Source: Paraburkholderia azotifigens (GTDB lineage Bacteria; Pseudomonadota; Gammaproteobacteria; Burkholderiales; Burkholderiaceae). Taken from it: 64,000 bases of DNA. The notes beneath the pieces are model-generated. The model saw nothing but the letters and a program-made list of their open reading frames with translations, was not told where the DNA came from and ran no database searches. A program made the position numbers and the translations under genes. Positions 35,844 to 44,325 of this stretch are shown here, one piece after another. Every line of letters begins with the position of its first letter. Within the stretch, counting starts at the first letter, position 1. Location of the stretch: positions 1,550,001-1,614,000 of the forward strand of contig NZ_VOQS01000005.1 of NCBI RefSeq assembly GCF_007995085.1, in the 5' to 3' direction.

Positions 35844-36677
35844 TCATTCGACAGCGAAGCCGAACAGCCTTCGCGGCGTGTTCCATTGAATCTCGCGTCT
35901 CGTTGCGGCGTCGGGCACGATCTGTTCGAACAGCGTCAGCAACGGCCCGTAGTCGAGCCGCTCCGGCGCGCGCAGAAAAGGCCAGTCGGAGCCCCACACG
36001 CAGCGTGTCGGGCCGAACGCGCGCAGCAGCGCTTGCGCATAAGGCCACGCATCCTCGTATGGATGCGCTCGATGCGAATACTTCTGCCAGCCCGACAGCT
36101 TGACGCTGGCGCGCTCCGTGACCGCGAGCCGCAGCAATGCCTGGAAGCCAGGCTGATCGATGCCCGCCTCGACCTCGGGACGGCCGCCGTGATCGATCAC
36201 GAGTTGCGCTTCCTGCTGCGCTAGCCACGGTTCCAGCGCGACCATCTGATTTCCGCAGACCTGGATCTGCGCGACCATCCCGAGGTCCGCCAGCGACGCA
36301 AAGAGCGCGCGCGCATCGAGCACGAGATCGACGCCTTCCATTGCCGGATTGAACGCGACGCCGACCACTCCCGCGCGATGCAGCGCTTCGAGTTCGCCAC
36401 GCGCTATGTCGTTATCAACTACCGCAATGCCGCGAAAACGGCCTTCGTACGTGTCGAGCGCGTCGAGCAGGCAGCGGTTGTCGGTCCGGTAACCGCTCGT
36501 CGGGCCGACGAGCAGCGCATGCCGTACGCCATAAGCGTCCATCACGCGAACGAACTGCGCGGCTGTACCGATCTCCTGAAGCGCAGGCCGGTACAACGTG
36601 TCCGCCCGGTAAGGAAAGCGGACGGGATCGAAGATATGGCAGTGACAGTCGATCTTGTCTTCGTCGAATACGCTCAT
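35844..36677 (-). CDS. Metal-dependent amidohydrolase (COG3618 lactonase-like)
   Basis: The 277-residue TIM-barrel enzyme begins with the metal-binding DCHCHIFDP and has IDHGGRPEV, WQKYSHRAHP and VWGSDWPFL, as in 2-pyrone-4,6-dicarboxylate lactonases and fuconolactonases. Hydrolysis of a lactone is likely; the exact substrate cannot be read. I start at MSVFDEDKIDCHCH (ATG 36677); the upstream extension overlaps the divergent LysR promoter. The LysR gene at 36797 probably controls this unit. Confidence 0.88.
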   Translation of the reverse strand: MSVFDEDKIDCHCHIFDPVRFPYRADTLYRPALQEIGTAAQFVRVMDAYGVRHALLVGPTSGYRTDNRCLLDALDTYEGRFRGIAVVDNDIARGELEALHRAGVVGVAFNPAMEGVDLVLDARALFASLADLGMVAQIQVCGNQMVALEPWLAQQEAQLVIDHGGRPEVEAGIDQPGFQALLRLAVTERASVKLSGWQKYSHRAHPYEDAWPYAQALLRAFGPTRCVWGSDWPFLRAPERLDYGPLLTLFEQIVPDAATRREIQWNTPRRLFGFAVE

Positions 36678-36796
36678 CGGATGTTCCGTGTTCGGGGGCA
36701 CGAAGAGTCTAACGGTTGGACGTTCCGCTGTCGTATGCCCCGTTTGCGCTACCCTATAACGTTTGGTTAATGCCTGCAAAGGGGCCACGGAGAACC

Positions 36797-37714
36797 ATGC
36801 GTTTCAAGCTGCGGCAAATGGAAGTATTTCGCGCGGTCATGCTGACGGGCTCGATCAACGCGGCAGCCAGGATGCTGTATGTGTCGCAGCCTGCCGTCAG
36901 CAAGCTCGTGGCGCACACGGAGACGACGCTCGGACTGCGGCTTTTCGAACGCGCAAAGGGCCGGCTGATTCCGACCGCCGAAGCGCAGGCGCTGTTTCGC
37001 GAGGTCGAGCAGGTGTATCAATCGGCATTGCGCGTCGACGAGTTCGCGCGGGCGCTCGCGCTCGGTCCGGCGAGCCTGCTGCGCGTCGCGTGCAGCCCGT
37101 CGCTTGCGCCCGCCGTGGTCGCGCCTGCCATCGTCGAACTGAAGCGCCAGTTGCCGGGACTCAGCGTCGACTGGCACACATCGCTGATGGCCGACATGCC
37201 GCTCGAAGTGCTGAGCAAAACCGTCGATGTCGCCGTGACCTCGCTGCCTATCGAACACGAGCATCTCGAAGCCGTGCCCTTCATGCGCGGCCGCATGGTG
37301 TGCGCGTTGCCGCCCGATCATCCGCTTGCCCGCCACGAACGCATCTCACTTGCCGACCTGAAGCACGAGCCGATGATCCTCTTCCGGCGCGACATTCCGT
37401 TCGGCACGATGATCGTCCGCGCGTGCCAGCAGGCCGATGTCGAACTGACGTCGGTGGTCGACGTGACACGGGCCGATCAGGCGCTCGCGCTCGTGCGCGG
37501 CGGCCTCGGGCTCGCGATCGTCGACGAGTTCGCGACGCGCGGCGCCGACTGCATCGTGCGGCCGCTCGTCGAGAACCTCGAGATGGTAGCGACCTTCGTC
37601 TATTCGAAGTTCTCGCCGCCTTCGCGTAGCGCAACGGAATTGATGCAGGCCGTTTGCCGCCGCGCGGAGGTACTCGGCACGCGGATCGGCAGCATGCCGG
37701 ACGAGCCGCGCTAG
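36797..37714 (+). CDS. LysR family transcriptional regulator
   Basis: The 305-residue regulator begins MRFKLRQMEVFRAVMLTGSI with the helix-turn-helix AAARMLYVSQPAVSKLVAHT; the effector domain starts near residue 90 with LLRVACSPSLAPAVVAPAIV. The start at 36797 is chosen over upstream ATGs because CGGAGAA precedes it and homology begins there. It is divergent from the amidohydrolase gene and overlaps the end of the next convergent gene by 4 bp. Confidence 0.93.
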   Translation: MRFKLRQMEVFRAVMLTGSINAAARMLYVSQPAVSKLVAHTETTLGLRLFERAKGRLIPTAEAQALFREVEQVYQSALRVDEFARALALGPASLLRVACSPSLAPAVVAPAIVELKRQLPGLSVDWHTSLMADMPLEVLSKTVDVAVTSLPIEHEHLEAVPFMRGRMVCALPPDHPLARHERISLADLKHEPMILFRRDIPFGTMIVRACQQADVELTSVVDVTRADQALALVRGGLGLAIVDEFATRGADCIVRPLVENLEMVATFVYSKFSPPSRSATELMQAVCRRAEVLGTRIGSMPDEPR

Positions 37715-38454
37715 CGGCGGCCCAGCCACTCCTCCAGTCCGATGCGGCCGATCAGCGCGTCGCCCAGCGGCACCAGCGATTTGTCTCCGACCAGACCGCC
37801 GAAGTAGCGGGCCTCCGGATCGCGCACGACTTCGCGTGGATCGCCGACCGCCTTCAGATAGCGCGCAATGATTTCGTCGAACGGCGCGCGCTCCGGACCC
37901 GCGATATCGACGATGCCGTTGCGCGGTGCGGCAAGCGCAGCGTCGGCGACGAAGCCGGCGACGTCATCCGCCGCGATCGGCTGGAACAGGCCGGGCGACA
38001 TTCTGACCGTATTGCCGCTCGTGCCCGAATCGGCGATTCCGCCGAGGAATTCATAGAACTGTGTCGAACGGACGATGGTGTAGGGAACGCCCGAAGCCGC
38101 GACCAGTTTTTCCTGCGCGACCTTCGCGCGGAAATAGCCGTTCTCCGGCGTGCGGTCCGTCCCGACGATCGACAGCGCGACATGATGCCGGACGCCCGCC
38201 TCCGCTTCCGCCGAGCGCAGATTGCGCGCGGAGGTTTCGAAGAATTCCAGCACGGCGTTGTCTTCGAACGAGGGCGAGTTGGACAGGTCGATCACCACGT
38301 CCGCGCCCGCCAGCCCTTCCTTGAGCCCTTCGCCCGTGATGGTATTGACGCCGCTTCTGGGCGAGGCCGAGGCGACGTCGTGACCCGCCTGACGCAGGAT
38401 CGCAGCGGTTTTCGAGCCGATCAGCCCGGTGCCGCCGATGATAACGATCTTCAT
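37711..38454 (-). CDS. NAD(P)-binding oxidoreductase (atypical SDR, NmrA/QOR2-like)
   Basis: The 247-residue protein has an N-terminal Rossmann motif (MKIVIIGGTGLIGSKTAAIL) and the atypical-SDR pattern HVALSIVGTDRTPENGYFRA, followed by VAASGVPYTIVRSTQFYEF. The family includes quinone or flavin reductases and redox sensors without a canonical YxxxK. I start at ATG 38454; it is convergent with, and overlaps by 4 bp, the LysR gene. Function unknown. Confidence 0.87.
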   Translation of the reverse strand: MKIVIIGGTGLIGSKTAAILRQAGHDVASASPRSGVNTITGEGLKEGLAGADVVIDLSNSPSFEDNAVLEFFETSARNLRSAEAEAGVRHHVALSIVGTDRTPENGYFRAKVAQEKLVAASGVPYTIVRSTQFYEFLGGIADSGTSGNTVRMSPGLFQPIAADDVAGFVADAALAAPRNGIVDIAGPERAPFDEIIARYLKAVGDPREVVRDPEARYFGGLVGDKSLVPLGDALIGRIGLEEWLGRR

Positions 38455-38845
38455 GATTGACTCCTTCAAGCCAATGTAGTTGAACCCGCAGGCGCCTTGC
38501 CCCAACGCTGAAGCGGCCGCCTGTCGACAGGCGCGACCCACCACGCAGTCCGCTGCAGGGACGCCGTGCCTGACTCGCTGCGTGGTTCAAAAAGGGAAAT
38601 GGAACGCGGCAAATCCGCGGATGGCGTTCGAGGTAGCAAATGTGGCAAGTGCACCTGAAGAAGCGTCGAAGGGCCGATAAGCCCGGTGCGCATAAAAGAA
38701 AACGCACGTTAGAAACATAGACGTTCTTCAGCAAAATGAAATGCCGATCTGAAAGGCGACGGTTTTGTATTTGTATTCATGCCCGCTCGCCGCTTCGCAT
38801 CATTGCATCTGTCGCGCTCGTGCAACCGGCGCGTGCCGCGCATCG
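38455..38845. other. Intergenic region, about 390 bp, no recognised gene
   Basis: Lies between the NAD(P)-binding protein start and the end of the AhpD-like gene. It holds the upstream gene's promoter and some A-rich stretches near 38690-38760. No open frame here shows a family feature. Confidence 0.5.
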
Positions 38846-39304
38846 TCATTCGAGCGGGTTTGCGTCGATCGGCTGATGCATGCCAATCGCCATACGATTC
38901 CACGCATTGATCGCCGCCACGACCCACGTCAGCTCGACAATTTCCTTGTCGTTGAAATGCTCGCGCAGTGCTTCGTACCCGAGATCGCGTTCGGCATGGC
39001 CATCCGCGAGACGCGTCATGGCTTCGGCCCATGCGAACGCGGCCTTCTCCTTCGCCGTGAAGCATTCGGTCTCGCGCCATGCAGAGAGCACGTTCAGACG
39101 CTGCCACGATTCACCGCTCCTGCGCAGTTCGCGCACGTGCATGTCGAGGCAGTACGCGCAGCCGTTGATCTGCGACACGCGCGTCTGAACCAGTTCGATC
39201 AGCTTGCTGCCGAGCGACGATTCGGCCAGCGACCGACTGACGGCATAAAGCGACTTGTATTGCGTGGGCGCGAGCGCGGTCCACGGCAGACGAGGTGCAT
39301 TCAT
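38846..39304 (-). CDS. Carboxymuconolactone decarboxylase/AhpD-like alkylhydroperoxidase
   Basis: The 152-residue protein contains the redox motif CAYCLDMH with C49, C52 and H56, as in AhpD-type peroxide reductase proteins. The all-helical fold is suggested by its length and ELVQTRVSQINGCAYC context. It lies upstream of azoreductase and acetyltransferase genes in the same direction; the set looks like a small redox stress group. Confidence 0.9.
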   Translation of the reverse strand: MNAPRLPWTALAPTQYKSLYAVSRSLAESSLGSKLIELVQTRVSQINGCAYCLDMHVRELRRSGESWQRLNVLSAWRETECFTAKEKAAFAWAEAMTRLADGHAERDLGYEALREHFNDKEIVELTWVVAAINAWNRMAIGMHQPIDANPLE

Positions 39305-39328
39305 GATGAACTCCTTGAAGATAACGGG

Positions 39329-39985
39329 TCAGGCAATAGAAGATGTGTTGTCGGCGGACATCGCGCGCGGCTCGCATTCGCGCAGCCATTGCGCCGCCTT
39401 CGTCTCCACGACGGCAAGCGGCTCGTCTGCAAAGGCAAGGCCAGTGGCATGCATGAACGTGATGTCCTCGAGCCCGATGACGCCCAGCACTGCGCGCAGA
39501 TAAGGCCGGAAGAAGTCCGGCTGCAACGACGGCTCGCGAAACATCGCGCCGCCTGCCGTCACCGCGACGAACGTCGGCCGGTCGCGCAGCAGGCCGACCT
39601 TGCCGCGCTCCGTGGTCGTGAACGTTACGTCGCGGCGAACCACGAGGTCGATCCAGTTCTTCAGCACGGCGGGCACCGTGAAGTTGTGCACGGGCGTCGA
39701 GATCCAGAGCATGTCCGCTTCATCCAGTTCCCGAATCAACCCGTCCGAAACAGAGAGCGCCGCGCCAAACCGCTCTTTCGCGACGTCGGCGGGAAGCACC
39801 AGCGACTCTGCGTACGCTTCGGTGATGGCAGGCAACGGCTCGGCGCCAAGATCGCGCCGCGTGATCTGAATCTCGCGGCCCAAACGCGCGGCCATGGCGG
39901 GCAGCAGATGCTGGGTGAAATGCCGGCTCGTCGAGTTGTCGCGACGAGGGCTGCAATCGAGCATGAGCAACTTGAGACGGTTCAT
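39329..39985 (-). CDS. azoR: FMN-dependent NADH azoreductase
   Basis: The 218-residue flavoprotein begins MNRLKLLMLDCSPRRDNSTS, matching the AzoR FMN-phosphate loop, and has LWISTPVHNFTVPAVLKNWI and the AzoR-type VTAGGAMF. It reduces azo dyes and quinones with NADH. It overlaps the upstream acetyltransferase gene by 4 bp (ATGA), so translation is probably coupled. Confidence 0.88.
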   Translation of the reverse strand: MNRLKLLMLDCSPRRDNSTSRHFTQHLLPAMAARLGREIQITRRDLGAEPLPAITEAYAESLVLPADVAKERFGAALSVSDGLIRELDEADMLWISTPVHNFTVPAVLKNWIDLVVRRDVTFTTTERGKVGLLRDRPTFVAVTAGGAMFREPSLQPDFFRPYLRAVLGVIGLEDITFMHATGLAFADEPLAVVETKAAQWLRECEPRAMSADNTSSIA

Positions 39986-40419
39986 TGCAGATCCATACTG
40001 AAGTGAAGGCCGCGGGAAAGCAGGCCGCAGCGGAAGTAGAAGCGCTGCGCCAACGCATTCGAGAGCGCGGTATCGAGCACGAGCCGGGCGCAGTTTTCCG
40101 CGCGCCCGAGCGTGCCCAGTTCGGCGAGCAGGCGTTCGCCGTGACGGCGCCCGCGTCCCGCCTCATCCGTGATCAGATCGTCGACATAGATGAAGCGGCC
40201 ATGAACCAGATTGTCGATGCGCCGATAACCGGCCAGCGCAACGGGTTTGCCGTCTTCCCAGACGGCCAGCAGACGGTAGCCCTGCGCGCGCTGCACTGCG
40301 ACACGAGCCAGAAAATCGCCGGGAGATTTCAAATGGGGGCGCAGTTGCTGCATCACGTCGAAACTGGCCAGTACGTCGGCGTCGGTTTCGGCATGTCGGA
40401 GGATTGCGGTGTCTGTCAT
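39982..40419 (-). CDS. GNAT family N-acetyltransferase
   Basis: The 145-residue protein has the GNAT pattern: GYRRIDNLVHGRFIYVDDLI, then DEAGRGRRHGERLLAEL (acetyl-CoA pyrophosphate loop Q/RxxGxG/A) and ALSNALAQRFYFRCGL. The acceptor is unknown. It is first in the azoR operon and divergent from the MocR-type regulator at 40510, which likely controls it. Confidence 0.88.
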   Translation of the reverse strand: MTDTAILRHAETDADVLASFDVMQQLRPHLKSPGDFLARVAVQRAQGYRLLAVWEDGKPVALAGYRRIDNLVHGRFIYVDDLITDEAGRGRRHGERLLAELGTLGRAENCARLVLDTALSNALAQRFYFRCGLLSRGLHFSMDLQ

Positions 40420-40509
40420 GGTGCCGATCAGCGAGGGTTGGTGTAGGCTTCAGTGTCGTCGTTCGATGACCCAGCCGACAGGCACATTTTTTCAGCTTTA
40501 GACCAGGCC

Positions 40510-41961
40510 ATGAAGCGGGCCACGAACCAGCCGATGAACCAGCCCAGGCGTGCCACGCCCATTCACGAACAGATCTACGCGCGCTTTCGCTCGATGATCG
40601 AACAGGGACAGCTCAGTCCCGGCCAGAAAGTGTCGTCGTTGCGGGCGCTGGCAACCGAGCTTGGCGTTGCACGCGGCACCGTGCAGGTCGCCTACGACAG
40701 GCTGCTCGGAGAGGGATATCTCGTCGCGCGTGGTCCGGCGGGGACATTCGTTACGGAACACACGGCACCCGCGAAGCCCGCTCGCGCCAGGCGGACGGCC
40801 GTTGCGCAGCGTCCGTTGCCTGCCTCGGACGCGCCCGACTCGCTCATCGAGCTGGAAGGAGGAAACCCCGTTCCGCTGCAGATGGGGCTGCCCGCGCTCG
40901 ACGAGTTCCCGCGCAAACTGTGGGCGCGATTGATGGCGCGGCAGGTCCGCAAGGCAGGATCGCTGAACCGGCCCGCACCTGCCGGGTATATGCCGTTGCG
41001 CGAGGCGCTCGCGGCGTATCTGCATCGTTCGCGCGGCATCGATGCGCATGCGGATCAGGTCTTCATCGTTCCCGCGTACACCGCGAGTCTTGCGCTCGCC
41101 GTCGACGCGCTCGGACTCGCACGCGCGAGCGCATGGGTCGAGCATCCCGGTTATCTGCAGACGGCGCAGACGCTCGAACGCATCGGCATGCAGACCTGCG
41201 ACGTGCGCGTCGACGAGCACGGCATCGATGTCGGGTTCGGACGAACCCATTTCCCGAATGCGCGGCTTGCCGTGGTGACACCGTCGCATCAGAGCCCGAC
41301 AGGCGTTGCACTGCCTTTGCAGCGCCGCGTCGAACTGCTCGACTGGGCCGTGCAACACGACGCGTGGATCGTCGAAGACGACTACGACGGCGAGTACCGC
41401 TATCGCGGCCATCCGTTGCCCGCGCTGAAGAGCATGGATTCATACGGCCGCGTGATCTATTGCGGCACACTGAGCAAGGTACTGTTTCCGGGATTGCGGC
41501 TCTCGTATGTGGTCGTCGCGCAAAGCCTCGTTCCGCAATTCGAACTCGCGTGCAGGCGTTCCGTGCATGGCGGTTGTCCGGAACTGATGCAGGCGGTGGT
41601 CGCCGATTTCATCAGCGAAGGCGACTTTTCGCGGCATATCAAGCGCATGCGCACGCTGTACGCGCGACGGCGCGCGATGCTCGCCGAAGCGCTCGCGCCG
41701 TATTGCGCAGACGGCTTCGTCGTTCATCTGCAGGACGGCGGCATGCATCTGCTCGTCGACGTGCGTGAAGATCTCGACGATGTCGTGCTGGCCAGCCGCG
41801 CCCGCCAAGCAGGCTACGCGGTGCATGCACTCACGGCATGGCGCAATGGGGCGCCCGGCCGCCGCGGACTGTTGATGGGATTCACGAACATCCGCAATCG
41901 CGATGAAGCCGAGCAGCTGGTTGCCGGATTGATCCGCGCATTCGATCTGCGCGCGCGTTAG
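40510..41961 (+). CDS. MocR/PdxR-like regulator (GntR HTH plus aminotransferase domain)
   Basis: The 483-residue protein combines an N-terminal GntR winged helix (about 16-85; PIHEQIYARFRSMIEQGQLS, LATELGVARGTVQVAYDRLL) with a fold-type I aminotransferase domain that uses PLP (Lys in YCGTLSKVLFPGLRLSYVVV). I start at ATG 40510; GTG 40453 is an in-frame alternative. Such proteins sense PLP or amino compounds. It is divergent from the GNAT/azoR genes, which it may control. Confidence 0.9.
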   Translation: MKRATNQPMNQPRRATPIHEQIYARFRSMIEQGQLSPGQKVSSLRALATELGVARGTVQVAYDRLLGEGYLVARGPAGTFVTEHTAPAKPARARRTAVAQRPLPASDAPDSLIELEGGNPVPLQMGLPALDEFPRKLWARLMARQVRKAGSLNRPAPAGYMPLREALAAYLHRSRGIDAHADQVFIVPAYTASLALAVDALGLARASAWVEHPGYLQTAQTLERIGMQTCDVRVDEHGIDVGFGRTHFPNARLAVVTPSHQSPTGVALPLQRRVELLDWAVQHDAWIVEDDYDGEYRYRGHPLPALKSMDSYGRVIYCGTLSKVLFPGLRLSYVVVAQSLVPQFELACRRSVHGGCPELMQAVVADFISEGDFSRHIKRMRTLYARRRAMLAEALAPYCADGFVVHLQDGGMHLLVDVREDLDDVVLASRARQAGYAVHALTAWRNGAPGRRGLLMGFTNIRNRDEAEQLVAGLIRAFDLRAR

Positions 41962-42228
41962 ATCTTCTTTGCATTTGTCTGATCGTTAGTCATACAAACA
42001 ATAAAATCCGCCTGATACATCTCCAGCGACGCCTTTTCCCGCATCGCCTGCCAGGCGCCCTCCGCGCCACGCACGTCAATTGATGTTCCCGATGCAACAC
42101 CGTGCTCCCCTTCGGGAGTCTTCTGCACGCGCGCGCTTCCCCCTACGATTCAGTCTGCATACATAGCACGAAAAGCGAATTCCTCGCCCCCGCGCTTCGA
42201 AACAAACGCACTTTCCACACTGAACCGA

Positions 42229-42744
42229 ATGACATCGTTACGTCCACCGCCGCTGACGCTACTCGACAAGTACTCCGGACTTGAGCCGCAAATCCTCTAT
42301 TCGACCACGGTCACCGTGTCGGGCGGCGATGCGGGTCATGGACGCGCGTCGGGTATTGCGCGCTCGGACGACGGTCAGTTCGCCGTCGACCTGCGCCTGC
42401 CCAAAGCACTGGGCGGACCAGGCGGCGGCACGAATCCCGAACAATTGTTTGCGGCGGGCTATGCAGCATGTTTTCACGGCGCACTGAGTCTGCTGGCTGC
42501 ACGCTCCGCCGTGCCGATTTCAGGCTCGGCAGTCGATGTGACCGTCGACTTCGGACGCGACCCCATGGATGGCCTGTTCGTGCTGAGTGCGCATACACGC
42601 GTCCATTTGCCCGGGGTCGATCGCACGGTCGCCGAGGAACTGGTTCGCAAGACCGAGCGTTTTTGCCCTTACACCAAGATGGCACGGCAGGGCATCGTGA
42701 ATGTCGTCGCGCTCGTCGTGCCTGGCGAGGCGAGCGAATCGTGA
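42229..42744 (+). CDS. Second Ohr/OsmC-type organic hydroperoxide reductase
   Basis: The 171-residue protein has both catalytic cysteines: C81 in [14 protein letters not shown] and C146 in FCPYTK. It carries an N-terminal extension of about 20 residues and a C-terminal tail compared with the paralogue near 4 kb. No OhrR-type regulator or TetR-operator copy is visible upstream in 41962-42228. It is followed by DUF3331 and peroxidase-like hydrolase genes in the same direction. Confidence 0.9.
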   Translation: MTSLRPPPLTLLDKYSGLEPQILYSTTVTVSGGDAGHGRASGIARSDDGQFAVDLRLPKALGGPGGGTNPEQLFAAGYAACFHGALSLLAARSAVPISGSAVDVTVDFGRDPMDGLFVLSAHTRVHLPGVDRTVAEELVRKTERFCPYTKMARQGIVNVVALVVPGEASES

Positions 42745-42775
42745 CGCAATTCGCCACATCGTAAAGAGGCTGGAA

Positions 42776-43186
42776 ATGAACCGAATCGATCCCTGGATGC
42801 AGATTGTCAGCGGCTTGCGCGGACGCACGCGATTCGTCGCGCAGCCGAACCCGATCCCTGCCGCTCGCGGAAAGCGCGAACGCTGCGGTTCAATGACGAC
42901 CGCGATGGCCAATGCTGTGTCGATCCGGCGCATCGAATGGCAAACGACCTGCACGATTCTGGTTTCATGGAGCGATTCCACGCTCGGCCGGTTCGAGGAT
43001 CAGACATGGCGCGCCGGCTTTGCCCGCACGTCAGGTATCTGCGGGCTCACGGGCGTGCCCGTGCGGCGCGGCGATGCTGTGTTCCGGCCGCTTCAAAAAG
43101 GCGGTGTGCTGCCCAGGAACGCACTCGACATGATTCGGGCCGATACGTTGCGGGCGCCGCAGAATTCACTTGAAACAGGTCATTAA
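42776..43186 (+). CDS. DUF3331 family protein
   Basis: The 136-residue product matches the Burkholderiales DUF3331 pattern: [20 protein letters not shown], then [20 protein letters not shown] and [20 protein letters not shown]. The function of the family is unknown; paired cysteine plus basic residues could bind a metal or nucleic acid. The start at 42776 is preceded by AGAGGCTGG. It lies 31 bp after the Ohr gene and 16 bp before the hydrolase, so it may be part of one operon. Confidence 0.8.
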   Translation: MNRIDPWMQIVSGLRGRTRFVAQPNPIPAARGKRERCGSMTTAMANAVSIRRIEWQTTCTILVSWSDSTLGRFEDQTWRAGFARTSGICGLTGVPVRRGDAVFRPLQKGGVLPRNALDMIRADTLRAPQNSLETGH

Positions 43187-43202
43187 AACAAAGGTACTGA
43201 CT

Positions 43203-44189
43203 ATGTCGACAGACAACAAACAGAAGCAAAACACCACACGCCGAAACATCCTGATGGGTGGCGCCGCTGCCGCCAGCGGACTCGCGGCAGCGCTGATCCC
43301 AGGCGCAACCCAGGCCGCGCAGCCTGCTTCATCAGGCGCGTCGAACGCGCACGGCCAGCGTTCGGCAAGCTATCTGTCCGCGAAAGACGGCACGCAGCTT
43401 TACTACAAGGATTGGGGAACCGGGCGTCCCGTCGTGTTCTGTCATGGGTGGCCGCTCAGTTCCGACAGCTGGGAATCGCAGATGATGTTCGTCGCGTCGA
43501 ACGGCTTTCGCGCCGTCGCACACGATCGCAGGGGACATGGACGTTCGAGCCAGCCATGGAATGGCAACGAAATGGACACCTATGCCGACGATCTGGCGAC
43601 CGTGTTCGAAACGCTGGGTCTCAAGGACGCGATCCTCGTCGGCTTTTCGACGGGCGGCGGTGAAGTGGCCCGCTATCTTGGCCGGCATGGCACGCGTCGC
43701 GTGTCCAAAGTCGTGCTCGTGTCCGCGGTGCCGCCGTTGATGCTGAAAACGCCTGCGAATCCGGGCGGATTGCCGATCGATGTGTTCGACGGGTTGCGCG
43801 CCGCTCAACTGGCCAACCGTGCCCAGTTCTATAAGGACGTGCCATCGGGCCCGTTCTATGGTTTCAATCGTCCGGGCGCAAAGCCGTCGCAAGGGCTGAT
43901 CGATTCGTGGTGGATGCAGGGCATGCAAGGCGGCCACAAGAACACCTACGATTCGATCAAGGCCTTCGCCGAAACGGACTTCACGGAAGACCTGAAAAAG
44001 ATCGACGTGCCGACGCTGATCATCCACGGCGACGACGATCAGATCGTGCCGATCGATGCCGCAGGGCGCGCATCCGCGAAGCTGATCCGGAACTCGAAGC
44101 TGGTCGTTTATCCGGGCGCACCGCATGGCCTGACGGACACGCATAAAGAAAAATTCAACGCGGATCTTCTCGCATTCATCCAGAGCTAA
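43203..44189 (+). CDS. Tat-exported alpha/beta hydrolase (non-heme chloroperoxidase-like)
   Basis: The 328-residue precursor has a twin-arginine signal ([10 protein letters not shown], about 11-40) and a chloroperoxidase-type alpha/beta hydrolase core: oxyanion [10 protein letters not shown] (81-90), nucleophile Ser149 in GFSTGG, Asp in [12 protein letters not shown] and His in [10 protein letters not shown]. Such enzymes form peracids from H2O2 and acids, or act as esterases. I start at ATG 43203. It is the last gene of the Ohr group and is followed by a terminator. Confidence 0.9.
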   Translation: MSTDNKQKQNTTRRNILMGGAAAASGLAAALIPGATQAAQPASSGASNAHGQRSASYLSAKDGTQLYYKDWGTGRPVVFCHGWPLSSDSWESQMMFVASNGFRAVAHDRRGHGRSSQPWNGNEMDTYADDLATVFETLGLKDAILVGFSTGGGEVARYLGRHGTRRVSKVVLVSAVPPLMLKTPANPGGLPIDVFDGLRAAQLANRAQFYKDVPSGPFYGFNRPGAKPSQGLIDSWWMQGMQGGHKNTYDSIKAFAETDFTEDLKKIDVPTLIIHGDDDQIVPIDAAGRASAKLIRNSKLVVYPGAPHGLTDTHKEKFNADLLAFIQS

Positions 44190-44214
44190 ACCCTGCCGGG
44201 CTATCCTCTGCGAG

Positions 44215-44244
44215 GGCAAGCACGAGTGTGCTTGCCTTTCTTGT
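44215..44244 (+). terminator. Intrinsic terminator after the peroxidase-like hydrolase
   Basis: GGCAAGCAC (44215-44223) and GTGCTTGCC (44228-44236) form a 9-bp stem with loop GAGT, followed by TTTCTTGT. It starts 25 bp after the stop codon. Confidence 0.85.
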
Positions 44245-44325
44245 CTGGCTGCGCATTCATGCCATGCAACGGCGCCACGCGCCGCTTATAAACAACGCGC
44301 GCATCAACGGGTCGTTGCGCTCTCG

